A stretch of 14,757 nt of DNA from an uncultured Lachnospiraceae bacterium (GCA_902795625.1 CADBLW010000094.1:1-14757), one strand, 5' to 3'; shown: positions 7,606 to 14,757, counted from the stretch's first letter. Notes: generated by a model not told the origin, from the letters alone. Translations and numbers: made by a program.

Positions 7606-10266
7606 TCAATCGATCCGATTGATCTCGTCCTGAATGCGGAACAGGAAATTAAGCGCATCGATCGGCGTCATTCCCTGCAGATTCAGCTCGCGGATCCGCT
7701 CCGCGATATCCGCATACGCGCTGTTTCCGAACATCGACATCTGGTTCGGCGCAGCGTCCTTATGCTTCGGCACCCAGCTTCCCGCATCCTCCTGAGGAGG
7801 CGGTGTCTGTCGGAAAATCTCCCTCGCTCTCTCGGCGATGTCGTTCTGCGTGAGCTGCTCCACAAGCTCCTCCGCGCGCCGCAGAACCGTCTCCGGCACG
7901 CCAGCGAGCCGCGCCACCTGGATACCGTAGCTCTTGTCCGCACCGCCGCGGATGATCTTCCGAAGGAACACGATCGTGTCGCCCTGCTCCTTCACGGCGA
8001 TGCAGTAGTTGCAAACGCCCTCGAGCTTGCCCTCAAGCTCCGTCAGCTCGTGGTAGTGCGTCGCGAACAATGTCTTCGCGCCGATCAGCCGCTTGTCGGC
8101 GACATGCTCGATCACTGACCAGGCGATCGACAAACCGTCGAAGGTCGAGGTGCCGCGCCCGATCTCGTCGAGGATCAGCAGGCTGTTCTTCGTTGCATTT
8201 TTCAAAATATTGGCGACCTCGGTCATCTCCACCATGAAGGTGGACTGGCCGCTGGCAAGGTCATCCGAAGCACCGACTCTGGTAAAGATCCGGTCGACAA
8301 TGCCGATGTCCGCCTCCTTCGCAGGCACGAAGCTTCCGATCTGCGCAAGCAGAACGATCAGCGCCGTCTGACGCATGTAGGTGGATTTTCCGGCCATGTT
8401 GGGGCCCGTGATGATCGCCACACGGTTCGAATCGTTGTCGAGATCCGTGTTGTTCGCGACGAAGGTTCCGCCGGGCAGCATCTGCTCTACAACGGGATGG
8501 CGTCCCTCGACAATGTGGATGCGGCCCTGCTTGTTGATCGACGGACATACATAGCGGTTTCTCTCCGCAACGTACGCAAGCGATGCGAGCGCGTCGATCA
8601 TGGCGATGGATTTGGCCGTCTTCTGGATCCGTACGATCTCCCTCGAGACCGCGTCGCGGATCTCCGAGAAAATGCGGTACTCCAAAGCGTTTAAGCGGTC
8701 CTCCGCATTGAGGATCGTATCCTCCAGCTCCTTGAGTTCCGGTGTCGTGAACCGCTCGGAACCGGACAGCGTCTGCTTTCTCTTCCACGTCTCCGGGACG
8801 AGCTCGCGGAACGAGTTCGTCACCTCGAGGAAATATCCGAACACATTGTTGTATTTGATCTTCAGGTTGCGGATGCCGGTCGCCTCGCGCTCCCGCGCCT
8901 CCAGCTCCGCAAGCCACGTCTTGCCCTGCGTCTTCGCCTGCCGCAGACGGTCAACCTCCTCGTTGTACCCGTCGCGGATCATGCCGCCCTCCTTGACCGT
9001 GAGCGGCGCGTCCGGATGGATCGCTCTCTCGATCAGCGACTGCAGATCCTCGAGGGTATCCATGTCATCCAGCTCGCTTCGCAAAAGCTTGCTCTTAAAG
9101 TCCGTGAGACGCCGCTTGATGTGCGGCAGCATCGACAGTGATGAGGAAAATGCAAGGAGATCCCGCGGGGATGCGCTCTGGTAGCTCACACGGCAGATCA
9201 GCCGCTCCAGATCGTAGACCGCGCCGAGATACTCTCTCACCTCGTCGCGCGCCATCACATCACCGTTGAACTCGGCCACCGCGCCCTGTCTTGCGACGAT
9301 ATCCTCCTTCTTGAGCAGCGGCTGCTCAAGGAAGAGACGCAAGAGCCGCGCTCCCATGGCTGTCCTTGTCTTGTCGATCACCCACAGCAGAGAACCTCTC
9401 TTAAGCTTCTCACGAAGCGTCTCCGTGAGCTCGAGGTTCCGTCTCGTCGCGGCATCGATCACCATGAACCGCTCCGCGGAATACGGCTGCAGCTTTGTGA
9501 TGTGCGACAGCGATGTCTTCTGTGTCTCATAGAGATACGCGAGCACCGCTCCCGCGGCCTCCGCGCCGGTCTCCATTCCGCCCAGACCGAGGGTATAGAG
9601 ATTGCTCACATGAAAATGCGAGAGCAAAAGTTTGTTGTTGACCGTCGCGTCATACAGACGGTCCTTCAGTGTCGTCACGGCAATGTTCAGCCGGTTCTGC
9701 AGATCCTCCGTGTCCACGCCGGAGATCAGAAAAGCAGGGTTGCAGACGATCTCGGAAGGGCTGAACTTGGTGATCTCGTCGATCACCTTGCGGGGGCTGG
9801 AAACCTCCGTCACAAAGTAGTCGCCCGTGGATACGTCCACCGTCGAGATGCCGAAGATGCCGTCCATCCACAGGATGCCCATCAGATAGGTGTTTCTCGT
9901 TTCGTCGATGCCCTGCGCAAGCACGTTCGTTCCCGGTGTAACAATGCGTGTGACATCACGCTTCACCATACCCTTGGCTTCCCTCGGGTCCTCCAGCTGT
10001 TCGCAGATCGCAACGCGGTACCCCTTGTCGACCAGTCTCGAGATATAGGTATCCGCCGCGTGGAACGGTACGCCGCACATCGGCGCCCGCTCAGCGAGAC
10101 CGCAGTCCCTGCCGGTCAGCGTCAGCTCCAGTTCGCGTGACGCGATCTCCGCATCCTCGAAAAACATCTCATAAAAATCGCCGAGGCGGTAAAACACGAG
10201 ACAGTCGCTGTACTTCTGCTTGATCTCCATGTAATGCTGCATCATCGGTGACAGAGTTTCTTTCAT
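7606..10266 (-). CDS. mutS: DNA mismatch repair protein MutS, 886 aa
   Basis: MutS is the cytoplasmic sensor of mismatches and small loops; it clamps on DNA and recruits MutL. Residues 1-115 are the mismatch-binding domain with the wedge motif F31-Y32-E33 in RLGDFYEMF. Connector, lever and clamp regions follow to about residue 570. The ATPase has Walker A GPNMAGKS (621-628), the STFMVEMTE loop (675-683), Walker B LLILDEIGRGTS (696-707) and ATHYHE (735-740). QMSMF (842-846) fits the beta-clamp-binding motif, and the last helix (about 853-883) fits the dimer/tetramer segment. Length and all key motifs are those of a working MutS1. The start ATG lies 6 bases after the rnhA stop, and its likely ribosome binding site GAGGAA is in the last rnhA codons, which suggests coupled translation. 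No mutL is present in the window. Confidence 0.98.
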   Translation of the reverse strand: MKETLSPMMQHYMEIKQKYSDCLVFYRLGDFYEMFFEDAEIASRELELTLTGRDCGLAERAPMCGVPFHAADTYISRLVDKGYRVAICEQLEDPREAKGMVKRDVTRIVTPGTNVLAQGIDETRNTYLMGILWMDGIFGISTVDVSTGDYFVTEVSSPRKVIDEITKFSPSEIVCNPAFLISGVDTEDLQNRLNIAVTTLKDRLYDATVNNKLLLSHFHVSNLYTLGLGGMETGAEAAGAVLAYLYETQKTSLSHITKLQPYSAERFMVIDAATRRNLELTETLREKLKRGSLLWVIDKTRTAMGARLLRLFLEQPLLKKEDIVARQGAVAEFNGDVMARDEVREYLGAVYDLERLICRVSYQSASPRDLLAFSSSLSMLPHIKRRLTDFKSKLLRSELDDMDTLEDLQSLIERAIHPDAPLTVKEGGMIRDGYNEEVDRLRQAKTQGKTWLAELEAREREATGIRNLKIKYNNVFGYFLEVTNSFRELVPETWKRKQTLSGSERFTTPELKELEDTILNAEDRLNALEYRIFSEIRDAVSREIVRIQKTAKSIAMIDALASLAYVAERNRYVCPSINKQGRIHIVEGRHPVVEQMLPGGTFVANNTDLDNDSNRVAIITGPNMAGKSTYMRQTALIVLLAQIGSFVPAKEADIGIVDRIFTRVGASDDLASGQSTFMVEMTEVANILKNATKNSLLILDEIGRGTSTFDGLSIAWSVIEHVADKRLIGAKTLFATHYHELTELEGKLEGVCNYCIAVKEQGDTIVFLRKIIRGGADKSYGIQVARLAGVPETVLRRAEELVEQLTQNDIAERAREIFRQTPPPQEDAGSWVPKHKDAAPNQMSMFGNSAYADIAERIRELNLQGMTPIDALNFLFRIQDEINRID

Positions 10267-10272
10267 GTCCTT

Positions 10273-10977
10273 TTATTCCTCGTCCTGAGAATAGTATTCC
10301 TCTTCCATGCGCTCCAGCAGTTCCATCTCCTCGTCGATCCGCTCGCGCAATGCCTCGATCCGCTCGAACAGAGCTTCCCGTGTCAGTGTTCCCGGTTCAT
10401 ACGCCGTGAGGTCCTGCTTCGCTGCACCGTCCGCGCCGGTATCGCCGGAAGCACTCTTCACTCCTGCACGTTCCTCCGTGCTCAGCACGGGATCCCGCAG
10501 ATCCCCGCCGTCGTCCACATACAGCGTGTCGCCGTCCGCGGCGGTGGTTGCCAGCTCGTCGCAGCGCTCATTTTCCGCGTGACCGTTATGTCCCTTGACC
10601 CACAAAAACGTGACATCGTGTCGGTCGGTCTGCTCGAGAAGCCGTTTCCATAGCTCCGTGTTCTTCACGGCATCGCCCTGCTTGTTCCGGTACCCGTGCT
10701 CACGCCAGTACCAAACCCAGCCCTCGTTGTACGCGTCGACAAGATACTTCGAATCGGAGTACAGCGTCACGTTGCACGGAACCTTCAGGTTCTCAAGCGC
10801 AACGATGGCAGCCATCAACTCCATCCGGTTGTTGGTCGTCACGGCAAAGCCCGCGGAATACTCCCGCTCGAAGACCTTCCCGCTCGCGTCCGTATACCGG
10901 ACCACGGCACCGTAGCCCCCGGGCCCGTTCGGATTGCCGCGCGCGGCACCGTCCGTAAAGATTGTGACATCAGGCAT
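10273..10977 (-). CDS. rnhA: Ribonuclease HI with a C-terminal coiled-coil extension, 234 aa
   Basis: This enzyme cleaves the RNA strand of RNA-DNA hybrids (R-loops, primers) in the cytoplasm. The four catalytic acids are present: D9 (FTDGAARGNP), E53 (NRMELMA), D75 (YSDSKY) and D140 (NERCDELA), with H130 in VKGHNGH matching the catalytic-loop histidine. The RNase H fold ends near residue 148. Residues 149-200 form a polar, Asp/Gly-rich linker, and 201-233 a strongly charged helix (FERIEALRERIDEEMELLER) likely to form a coiled coil. Classical RNase HI is about 155 residues, so the tail is extra. I chose ATG at 10977 because GAGGTG (10984-10989) sits 6 bases upstream; an in-frame GTG at 10986 lies inside that site. 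It lies between two MutS-family genes. Confidence 0.95.
   Translation of the reverse strand: MPDVTIFTDGAARGNPNGPGGYGAVVRYTDASGKVFEREYSAGFAVTTNNRMELMAAIVALENLKVPCNVTLYSDSKYLVDAYNEGWVWYWREHGYRNKQGDAVKNTELWKRLLEQTDRHDVTFLWVKGHNGHAENERCDELATTAADGDTLYVDDGGDLRDPVLSTEERAGVKSASGDTGADGAAKQDLTAYEPGTLTREALFERIEALRERIDEEMELLERMEEEYYSQDEE
10276..10281 (-). promoter_or_regulatory. Ribosome binding site of mutS inside the rnhA 3' end
   Basis: GAGGAA, the last two sense codons of rnhA, lies 9 bases before the mutS ATG. The nearer AAGGA leaves only one base before the ATG and is too close. Confidence 0.6.
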
Positions 10978-11049
10978 ATCATTCACCTCGTTTCACCGCG
11001 ATACATCACGGAACCTTCTCTTTTCTCTCGCATTGTTCAAAGAATGCTG
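10978..11049 (-). other. 72-base gap between the MutS-like gene and rnhA
   Basis: It holds the rnhA ribosome binding site and a purine-rich stretch. I see no convincing promoter, terminator or small gene. Confidence 0.4.
10984..10989 (-). promoter_or_regulatory. Ribosome binding site that decides the rnhA start
   Basis: GAGGTG on the minus strand is 6 bases before ATG 10977. The alternative GTG start is part of this same site and so has none of its own. Confidence 0.7.
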
Positions 11050-12723
11050 TCAGTTTCTGTTCAGAAACTCCTCCGCAGCCGCGCTCGCGTCATCCACGAT
11101 CTTCTGCGGATAGCCGAACAGGCGGAGCAGCAAAATGGCATTGCGCGACGTCGCCTTGCCCTCCTTGAGCGTGTAGTCGAAGGAAAGCGTATCCTCCGTC
11201 ACGGTCTCGCTGAAGTGATACATTTCAAAGCAGTCCTTCAGGATCTCCGTGAGCTCCAGGTCATGCGTTGCCGCAAAGCAGTGCGTTCCCTTCTCTGCCA
11301 GGTAGCGGAGAATATTGCTCGAAGCAGCGATGCGTTCCGCCGTGTTTGTGCCGCGCAGCACCTCGTCCACGAAGCACAGCACCGGCTCTTCCTCCTCAGC
11401 CGCATCGAGGATGCGCTTTAAGGAGCGGATCTCCACGATGTAGTAGCTCTCCTTCGCGGCGAGATCGTCGCGGAGCGCCATCGAGGAAAATATGCGGTAA
11501 TACATGCCCTTGTATGATCGGCCGAGCACCGTGTGGATCGTCTGCGCAAGCAGCGCGTTGATCGCCACCGTCTTTAAGAAAGTCGATTTGCCGGAGGCGT
11601 TGCTTCCGGTCAGCAGGACACAGCCCTCTGCGGTCAGCGAGTTCGGCACCGGATCCTTGATCATCGGATGGCACAGCCCCTCGAAGGAAAGCGGTGTCTC
11701 GTCCTGCGTCAGCTCCGGCAGGCACCAGCCGTCCTTGCCGAGGTACGCGCGGTACGAAGCAACGGCGACGGCCATATCCAGCCGTCCGGTGTCCTCGAAC
11801 ATTTTCCGGATCTCACCGGTACGGTTCACGAGACTCCTGTGCATCAGATTGAACTTGATCAGATCAATGTGCGTGAGCATCCGCATGTAGTCCAACATCA
11901 TCTGTGCAGGGTCGCCGCCTGACGCGTTGGTTGCCGCGAGCAGCCAGGAGCCGCGGCGGAACGAGGCAAATGCCTTTGCCTGCTCCTCCAACCCCTCCAG
12001 CTCAAGCTCCAGCACCGTGCCGGGCGCATGAACCTCTTTCCGCATCTTTTCGATGTTTCCGATCCATCGGCTCACAAACATGAGAGCCTGAAGATACGGC
12101 TCGATCGCGCCCTTGCGGACGTAATATGAAACGATGCTGTATCCGATGCTTGCGACTGCCACCATGGTGCACAGCAGAGGATGTCCGAGTATACCGAGCA
12201 CGACACTCGCGATATACCCGAGGATCGGCAGACAGTGAAGCAGGTTGGAATCCTCGCTCACACCGTCAAAACTCGTGAGATACTGATACAGCGACACATT
12301 GTGGAGCTTGCCCATTTCCGAGAGTGCGATCTGCGTGTTGATGCGAACATCCTCGTTCTCGGAAAATAACTTTGTCAGCTCCTCGCGCCGCTTCAATTCA
12401 TCCTCGCAGAACTCCGGCCGGAACATCGCTGCGTACAGATACTCCTCACCGACTGAGCTGCAGGTTCTGTTGACCGACTTGAACACACGGTCAAGCTCCA
12501 GATCGTTCCATGTGATGTCATCGATGTCGTAGGTGCGCCCGAACAGCGAGTCGCGGTACGCTCCGAGCGACTCAAAGCGCTTCTGCGGAATATCCTTTGT
12601 CTTCGCCGCGCCGAATTCCGCGATCAGACGTTTCCGAAGGTCGCGCAGGCGGCGGTATCTGTCGTAAAAGCCGAAGGCCGTGAGCGCAACCAGGATGCCG
12701 ATGATGATCAGTCCGGTTTTCAT
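11050..12723 (-). CDS. Membrane-anchored MutS-family ATPase, 557 aa
   Basis: Only the C-terminal half matches MutS. It has Walker A GSNASGKS (373-380), a KESYYIVEIRSLK segment (424-436) replacing the STFMVEM loop, Walker B VLCFVDEVLRGTN (448-460) and ATHDLEL (485-491). The N terminus is a hydrophobic anchor (about 4-20) followed by a basic stretch (DRYRRLRDLRKR), and a hydrophobic pair lies at about 163-202. The ATPase should therefore face the cytoplasm from the membrane. There is no mismatch-binding domain, no F-x-E wedge, no Smr nuclease domain as in MutS2, and no clamp motif. Such short MutS relatives occur in Firmicutes with no settled function. Start: ATG with AGGGGGAA 8 bases upstream. 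It lies 72 bases before rnhA, with mutS next. A role in repair is inferred from neighbours only. Confidence 0.88.
   Translation of the reverse strand: MKTGLIIIGILVALTAFGFYDRYRRLRDLRKRLIAEFGAAKTKDIPQKRFESLGAYRDSLFGRTYDIDDITWNDLELDRVFKSVNRTCSSVGEEYLYAAMFRPEFCEDELKRREELTKLFSENEDVRINTQIALSEMGKLHNVSLYQYLTSFDGVSEDSNLLHCLPILGYIASVVLGILGHPLLCTMVAVASIGYSIVSYYVRKGAIEPYLQALMFVSRWIGNIEKMRKEVHAPGTVLELELEGLEEQAKAFASFRRGSWLLAATNASGGDPAQMMLDYMRMLTHIDLIKFNLMHRSLVNRTGEIRKMFEDTGRLDMAVAVASYRAYLGKDGWCLPELTQDETPLSFEGLCHPMIKDPVPNSLTAEGCVLLTGSNASGKSTFLKTVAINALLAQTIHTVLGRSYKGMYYRIFSSMALRDDLAAKESYYIVEIRSLKRILDAAEEEEPVLCFVDEVLRGTNTAERIAASSNILRYLAEKGTHCFAATHDLELTEILKDCFEMYHFSETVTEDTLSFDYTLKEGKATSRNAILLLRLFGYPQKIVDDASAAAEEFLNRN
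11052..11069 (-). repeat. Perfect 8-bp inverted repeat at the end of the MutS-like gene
   Basis: On the minus strand AGTTTCTG-AA-CAGAAACT spans the last codons and the first base of the TGA stop. It is AT-leaning and followed by no clear T-run, so a terminator is doubtful. Confidence 0.35.
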
Positions 12724-12731
12724 GTAACTTC

Positions 12732-12739
12732 TTCCCCCT
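12732..12739 (-). promoter_or_regulatory. Ribosome binding site of the MutS-like gene
   Basis: AGGGGGAA lies 8 bases before the ATG at 12723. The AGGGGGA core is the same as at both ABC genes. Confidence 0.7.
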
Positions 12740-12779
12740 GAAAAACAATTCTGTGTATTCTATGGATTCGCCGGAAACA

Positions 12780-12830
12780 CGGTTTTTCCTCTATGCCGGA
12801 TACTGCCGATTACCGGCTCTTCCTCTACGC
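12780..12830 (-). repeat. Imperfect 17-base direct repeat across the uxuB stop
   Basis: GCGTAGAGGAAGAGCCG (12814-12830, containing the uxuB stop TAG) and GCATAGAGGAAAAACCG (12780-12796) match at 14 of 17 positions, 34 bases apart. The rest of the 101-base gap has small GC dyads (GCCG-GTAAT-CGGC) and no clear terminator. A promoter for the following genes may lie here, but I cannot point to good -35 and -10 boxes. Confidence 0.5.
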
Positions 12831-14432
12831 GAGGTACTTTCGAAGCGTGCTTCTGATCGCTCCGGTTCCCGCGTACAATTCTTTCGTCATCTCCTCCACG
12901 CGCTCTCCGATGCCGATCTCATAGAGATCAACTCCAAACACGTCGCTGCGGGAGAACAACCTGCGAAGGCATGTCCAGTCGTTGCCGCCGCCGAGAGACA
13001 GGCCGGCCACGATCTCCGAAAGCTCCGCAAGAAGCGGATCCGGGCTCTGCTCAAACGCAACACCGTTGTCGTCCAGCCCGCGCAGATAACGCGCGTATCC
13101 TGCGAGTACAAGCGGGATCAGCGTAAGCTTCGAGAGGTCAAGTCCGTTCTTCACGTAGGCCTTCAGCGTTTCGCCGAAACGGATCGGCAGCTTCTGCGAG
13201 GTGTCCGTCGCGATACGCTGCGGCGCATCCGGCATGAAGGGGTTCGGAAGACGCTTCGTGAGGACCGCGCCGATGAAATCCTCAGGCTTCAGGATACCCG
13301 GGTTGACCACAACGGGCATCGCCTCATCGTATCCCATGCGGGTGACAAATTTCGACAGCTCAGGATCCTTCATCTCCTCGGAGATCAGCGTGTAACCGAG
13401 CATGCATCCGTAGACGGCAAGCGCCGTGTGGAGAGGATTCAAGCATGTGCAGACCTTCATCTTCTCAACCTTGTCGACAGTCTCGCGGTCGGTGTAAAGC
13501 ACGCCGCCCTTTTCAAGCGCGGGACGTCCGTTCGGGAAGGTATCCTCCACCACAAGATATTCCGTCTCCTCGGCGTTGACGAACGGCGCCGTGTAGGTCT
13601 TAAAGCCTGTTATGATGATATTGTTGTCCTCGAAGCCGTCGGCGGTGAGCATCTCCTGCACCTTCGCGTCCGGTCTCGGCGTGATCTTGTCGATCATGCT
13701 CCAAGGGAACGCAACCTTTCCGCTGCGCTCCAGCCACGCTACGAATTCGCCGCTCACAAGACCCTGGCGGCACCACTCGCGCGCATAGGTGAACACGGCC
13801 TTGGAAAGCTTGTCACCGTTGTGCGAGCAGTTGTCCATGCTCGACATCGTGACCGGATACGCCCCCGCTTTGAAGCGCTCCCACAGAAGAGCCGTCACCT
13901 TGCCCATGGCGGTCTGGGGCTTTAAGCCGCGCCCGTTCAGATCCTCCGCAGCCGCGCGGTTGTACGAACCGTCCGCCTGCCACAGCGAGTATCCCTTCTC
14001 CGTGATCGTGAACGTCACCATCTGAAGCGACGGATTGCGGAAAATCTCCTTCAGTCTCTCAAAATCCTCCGATGCCGTGTCCGCCTTCAGGCTCTCCGCA
14101 ACGCTGCCGACCACGCGCTTTTCGATGCTTCCGTCAGCCTTCAGCACTACCAGAAGGCTCAGGTCATCGTACGGCCGGTACGCCATGTCGATGATGTCAT
14201 AGTCAAAGCCCTCGGCTACGATCACGCCCTTGTCGGCTTCGCCACGCGAAAGCATTCCCTCCAAAACCGCCGCCGGAAAGGCGCGGAAAATGTTACCCGC
14301 TCCGAAGTGGATCCACGTCGGATCCTTTCTCGTGCGCTCCACCATCGCCGCGCGGTCATACGCCGGCATCACATAACCCTTTGCTTCCCATTCCGCCCTG
14401 TTCTCGGGCTTCACGATATCTGTCAGTCTCAT
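12825..14432 (-). CDS. uxuB: D-fructuronate reductase (mannonate oxidoreductase), 535 aa
   Basis: A member of the polyol-specific long-chain dehydrogenase family. It should interconvert D-fructuronate and D-mannonate with NAD(H) in the cytoplasm, in glucuronate breakdown. The N-terminal Rossmann region has IHFGAGNIFRAF (41-52). MSSMDNCSHNGDK (196-208) and FPWSMIDKITPRP (242-254) are family signatures, and KVCTCLNPLHTAL (326-338) carries the Lys, Asn and His expected of the active site. The substrate is taken from uxuA directly upstream; mannitol or another polyol is less likely. I start at MRLTDIVKP: AGGAG is 10 bases upstream and the N terminus then fits relatives. Longer in-frame starts at 14459 and 14513 would add residues of no recognised domain, and 14513 overlaps uxuA. 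Confidence 0.9.
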   Translation of the reverse strand: MRLTDIVKPENRAEWEAKGYVMPAYDRAAMVERTRKDPTWIHFGAGNIFRAFPAAVLEGMLSRGEADKGVIVAEGFDYDIIDMAYRPYDDLSLLVVLKADGSIEKRVVGSVAESLKADTASEDFERLKEIFRNPSLQMVTFTITEKGYSLWQADGSYNRAAAEDLNGRGLKPQTAMGKVTALLWERFKAGAYPVTMSSMDNCSHNGDKLSKAVFTYAREWCRQGLVSGEFVAWLERSGKVAFPWSMIDKITPRPDAKVQEMLTADGFEDNNIIITGFKTYTAPFVNAEETEYLVVEDTFPNGRPALEKGGVLYTDRETVDKVEKMKVCTCLNPLHTALAVYGCMLGYTLISEEMKDPELSKFVTRMGYDEAMPVVVNPGILKPEDFIGAVLTKRLPNPFMPDAPQRIATDTSQKLPIRFGETLKAYVKNGLDLSKLTLIPLVLAGYARYLRGLDDNGVAFEQSPDPLLAELSEIVAGLSLGGGNDWTCLRRLFSRSDVFGVDLYEIGIGERVEEMTKELYAGTGAIRSTLRKYLA

Positions 14433-14442
14433 TGTCTTACTG

Positions 14443-14447
14443 CTCCT
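14443..14447 (-). promoter_or_regulatory. Ribosome binding site that decides the uxuB start
   Basis: AGGAG lies 10 bases before ATG 14432, slightly long spacing but the best agreement with the expected N terminus. A weaker AGGA also precedes the ATG at 14459. Confidence 0.5.
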
Positions 14448-14484
14448 GTATCCTTGCATGTATTTTCCTGCGATCCTTCTGTGA

Positions 14485-14757
14485 TCACTTGCGCGCTGCG
14501 CCGCTCTTGTCAATGGCCTCCCACAGACCGTTCAGGTACGCGACTCCCAGTGCGCGGTCGTACAGGCCGTATCCCGGTCTTGCGACCTCGTCCCAGATCA
14601 TACGGCCGTGGTCGGGGCGGATGACGCCGTCGAAGCCGACCTCCTGCAGAGCCTTCACGATCTCGTACATGTCGAACTGTCCGTCCGAGGACAGATGGCT
14701 GCTCTCGTGGAACACGCCGGGCGCCTCAAACTTGATGTTCCGAAGATGCGCAAAATG
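14485..14757 (-). CDS. uxuA: D-mannonate dehydratase, C-terminal 90 residues (cut by window edge)
   Basis: This enzyme dehydrates D-mannonate to 2-keto-3-deoxy-D-gluconate and is metal-dependent. The visible part begins HFAHLRNIK and includes FHESSHLSSDGQFDM, the diagnostic IRPDHGRMIWDE and RPGYGLYDRALG, then ends in a normal C-terminal helix. The reading frame is open to the right edge, so the start lies outside. The complete E. coli enzyme is about 394 residues, so about a quarter is seen here. It ends 52 bases before uxuB, consistent with one operon for hexuronate use. Confidence 0.97.
   Translation of the reverse strand, partial: HFAHLRNIKFEAPGVFHESSHLSSDGQFDMYEIVKALQEVGFDGVIRPDHGRMIWDEVARPGYGLYDRALGVAYLNGLWEAIDKSGAARK

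Noticed and set aside
10978..10986. GTG start for RNase HI, adding three residues
   Set aside because: The GTG is itself part of the GAGGTG ribosome binding site for the ATG at 10977.
12753..13925. Long plus-strand open frame of 390 codons opposite uxuB
   Set aside because: It lies antisense to a clear uxuB, its translation is rich in Arg, His and Leu without any domain, and such frames are expected opposite GC-rich genes.
14433..14513. A 27-codon N-terminal extension of uxuB
   Set aside because: It would overlap uxuA, and the extension resembles no family N terminus; MRLTDIVKP with AGGAG upstream fits better.
1..14757. Frequent GGATCC sites
   Set aside because: They exceed chance only a few-fold, and codon choices such as GGA TCC, GAT CCG and ATC CGG in this base composition could explain them.
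1..14757. Mobile element, prophage, CRISPR array or defence system
   Set aside because: No transposase, integrase, spacer-repeat pattern or recognised defence gene was found; gene content looks like ordinary chromosome.

Overview
The window looks like chromosomal DNA from an anaerobic Firmicute of the class Clostridia. This rests on the uxuA-uxuB pair with a Clostridia-style UxuB, the fused ATPase-FtsX exporters, the strong purine-rich Shine-Dalgarno sites, and a base composition that looks moderately GC-rich by eye. The genus cannot be named from the sequence. There is no integrase, transposase, tRNA, rRNA or CRISPR array, and no gap between genes exceeds about 100 bases.

All eight genes lie on the minus strand, so transcription runs right to left. 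In order they are: the end of uxuA (cut by the right edge), uxuB, a membrane-anchored MutS-like ATPase, rnhA with a coiled-coil tail, full-length mutS, two tandem paralogous ABC exporters (948 and 1033 residues), and a putative glycoside hydrolase. The gaps in that order are 52, 101, 72, 6, 54, 13 and 65 bases. The tightest couplings are rnhA-mutS, where the mutS ribosome binding site lies in the last rnhA codons, and the two ABC genes.

Functionally there are three blocks. On the right is hexuronate catabolism: UxuB reduces D-fructuronate to D-mannonate, which UxuA dehydrates to 2-keto-3-deoxygluconate. In the middle are DNA-maintenance genes: mismatch recognition by MutS, RNA-DNA hybrid cleavage by RNase HI, and a MutS-type ATPase tethered to the membrane. 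On the left are two MacB/FtsX-type exporters of unknown cargo and a cytoplasmic TIM-barrel-like enzyme with two candidate catalytic glutamates.

The most unusual signal is not a gene. The word CGGAAAATG occurs nine times on the two strands together, and its core GGAAAATG thirteen times, in about 14.8 kb. It occurs in several reading phases, in both orientations, and as inverted copies just after the leftmost gene. That resembles known abundant genome words such as DNA-uptake sequences or HIP1. Other points of interest are a Shine-Dalgarno sequence sitting in a hairpin loop before the first ABC gene, a leader duplicated together with that gene, and an Asp/Gly/Asn-rich insert in the extracellular domain of the second exporter.
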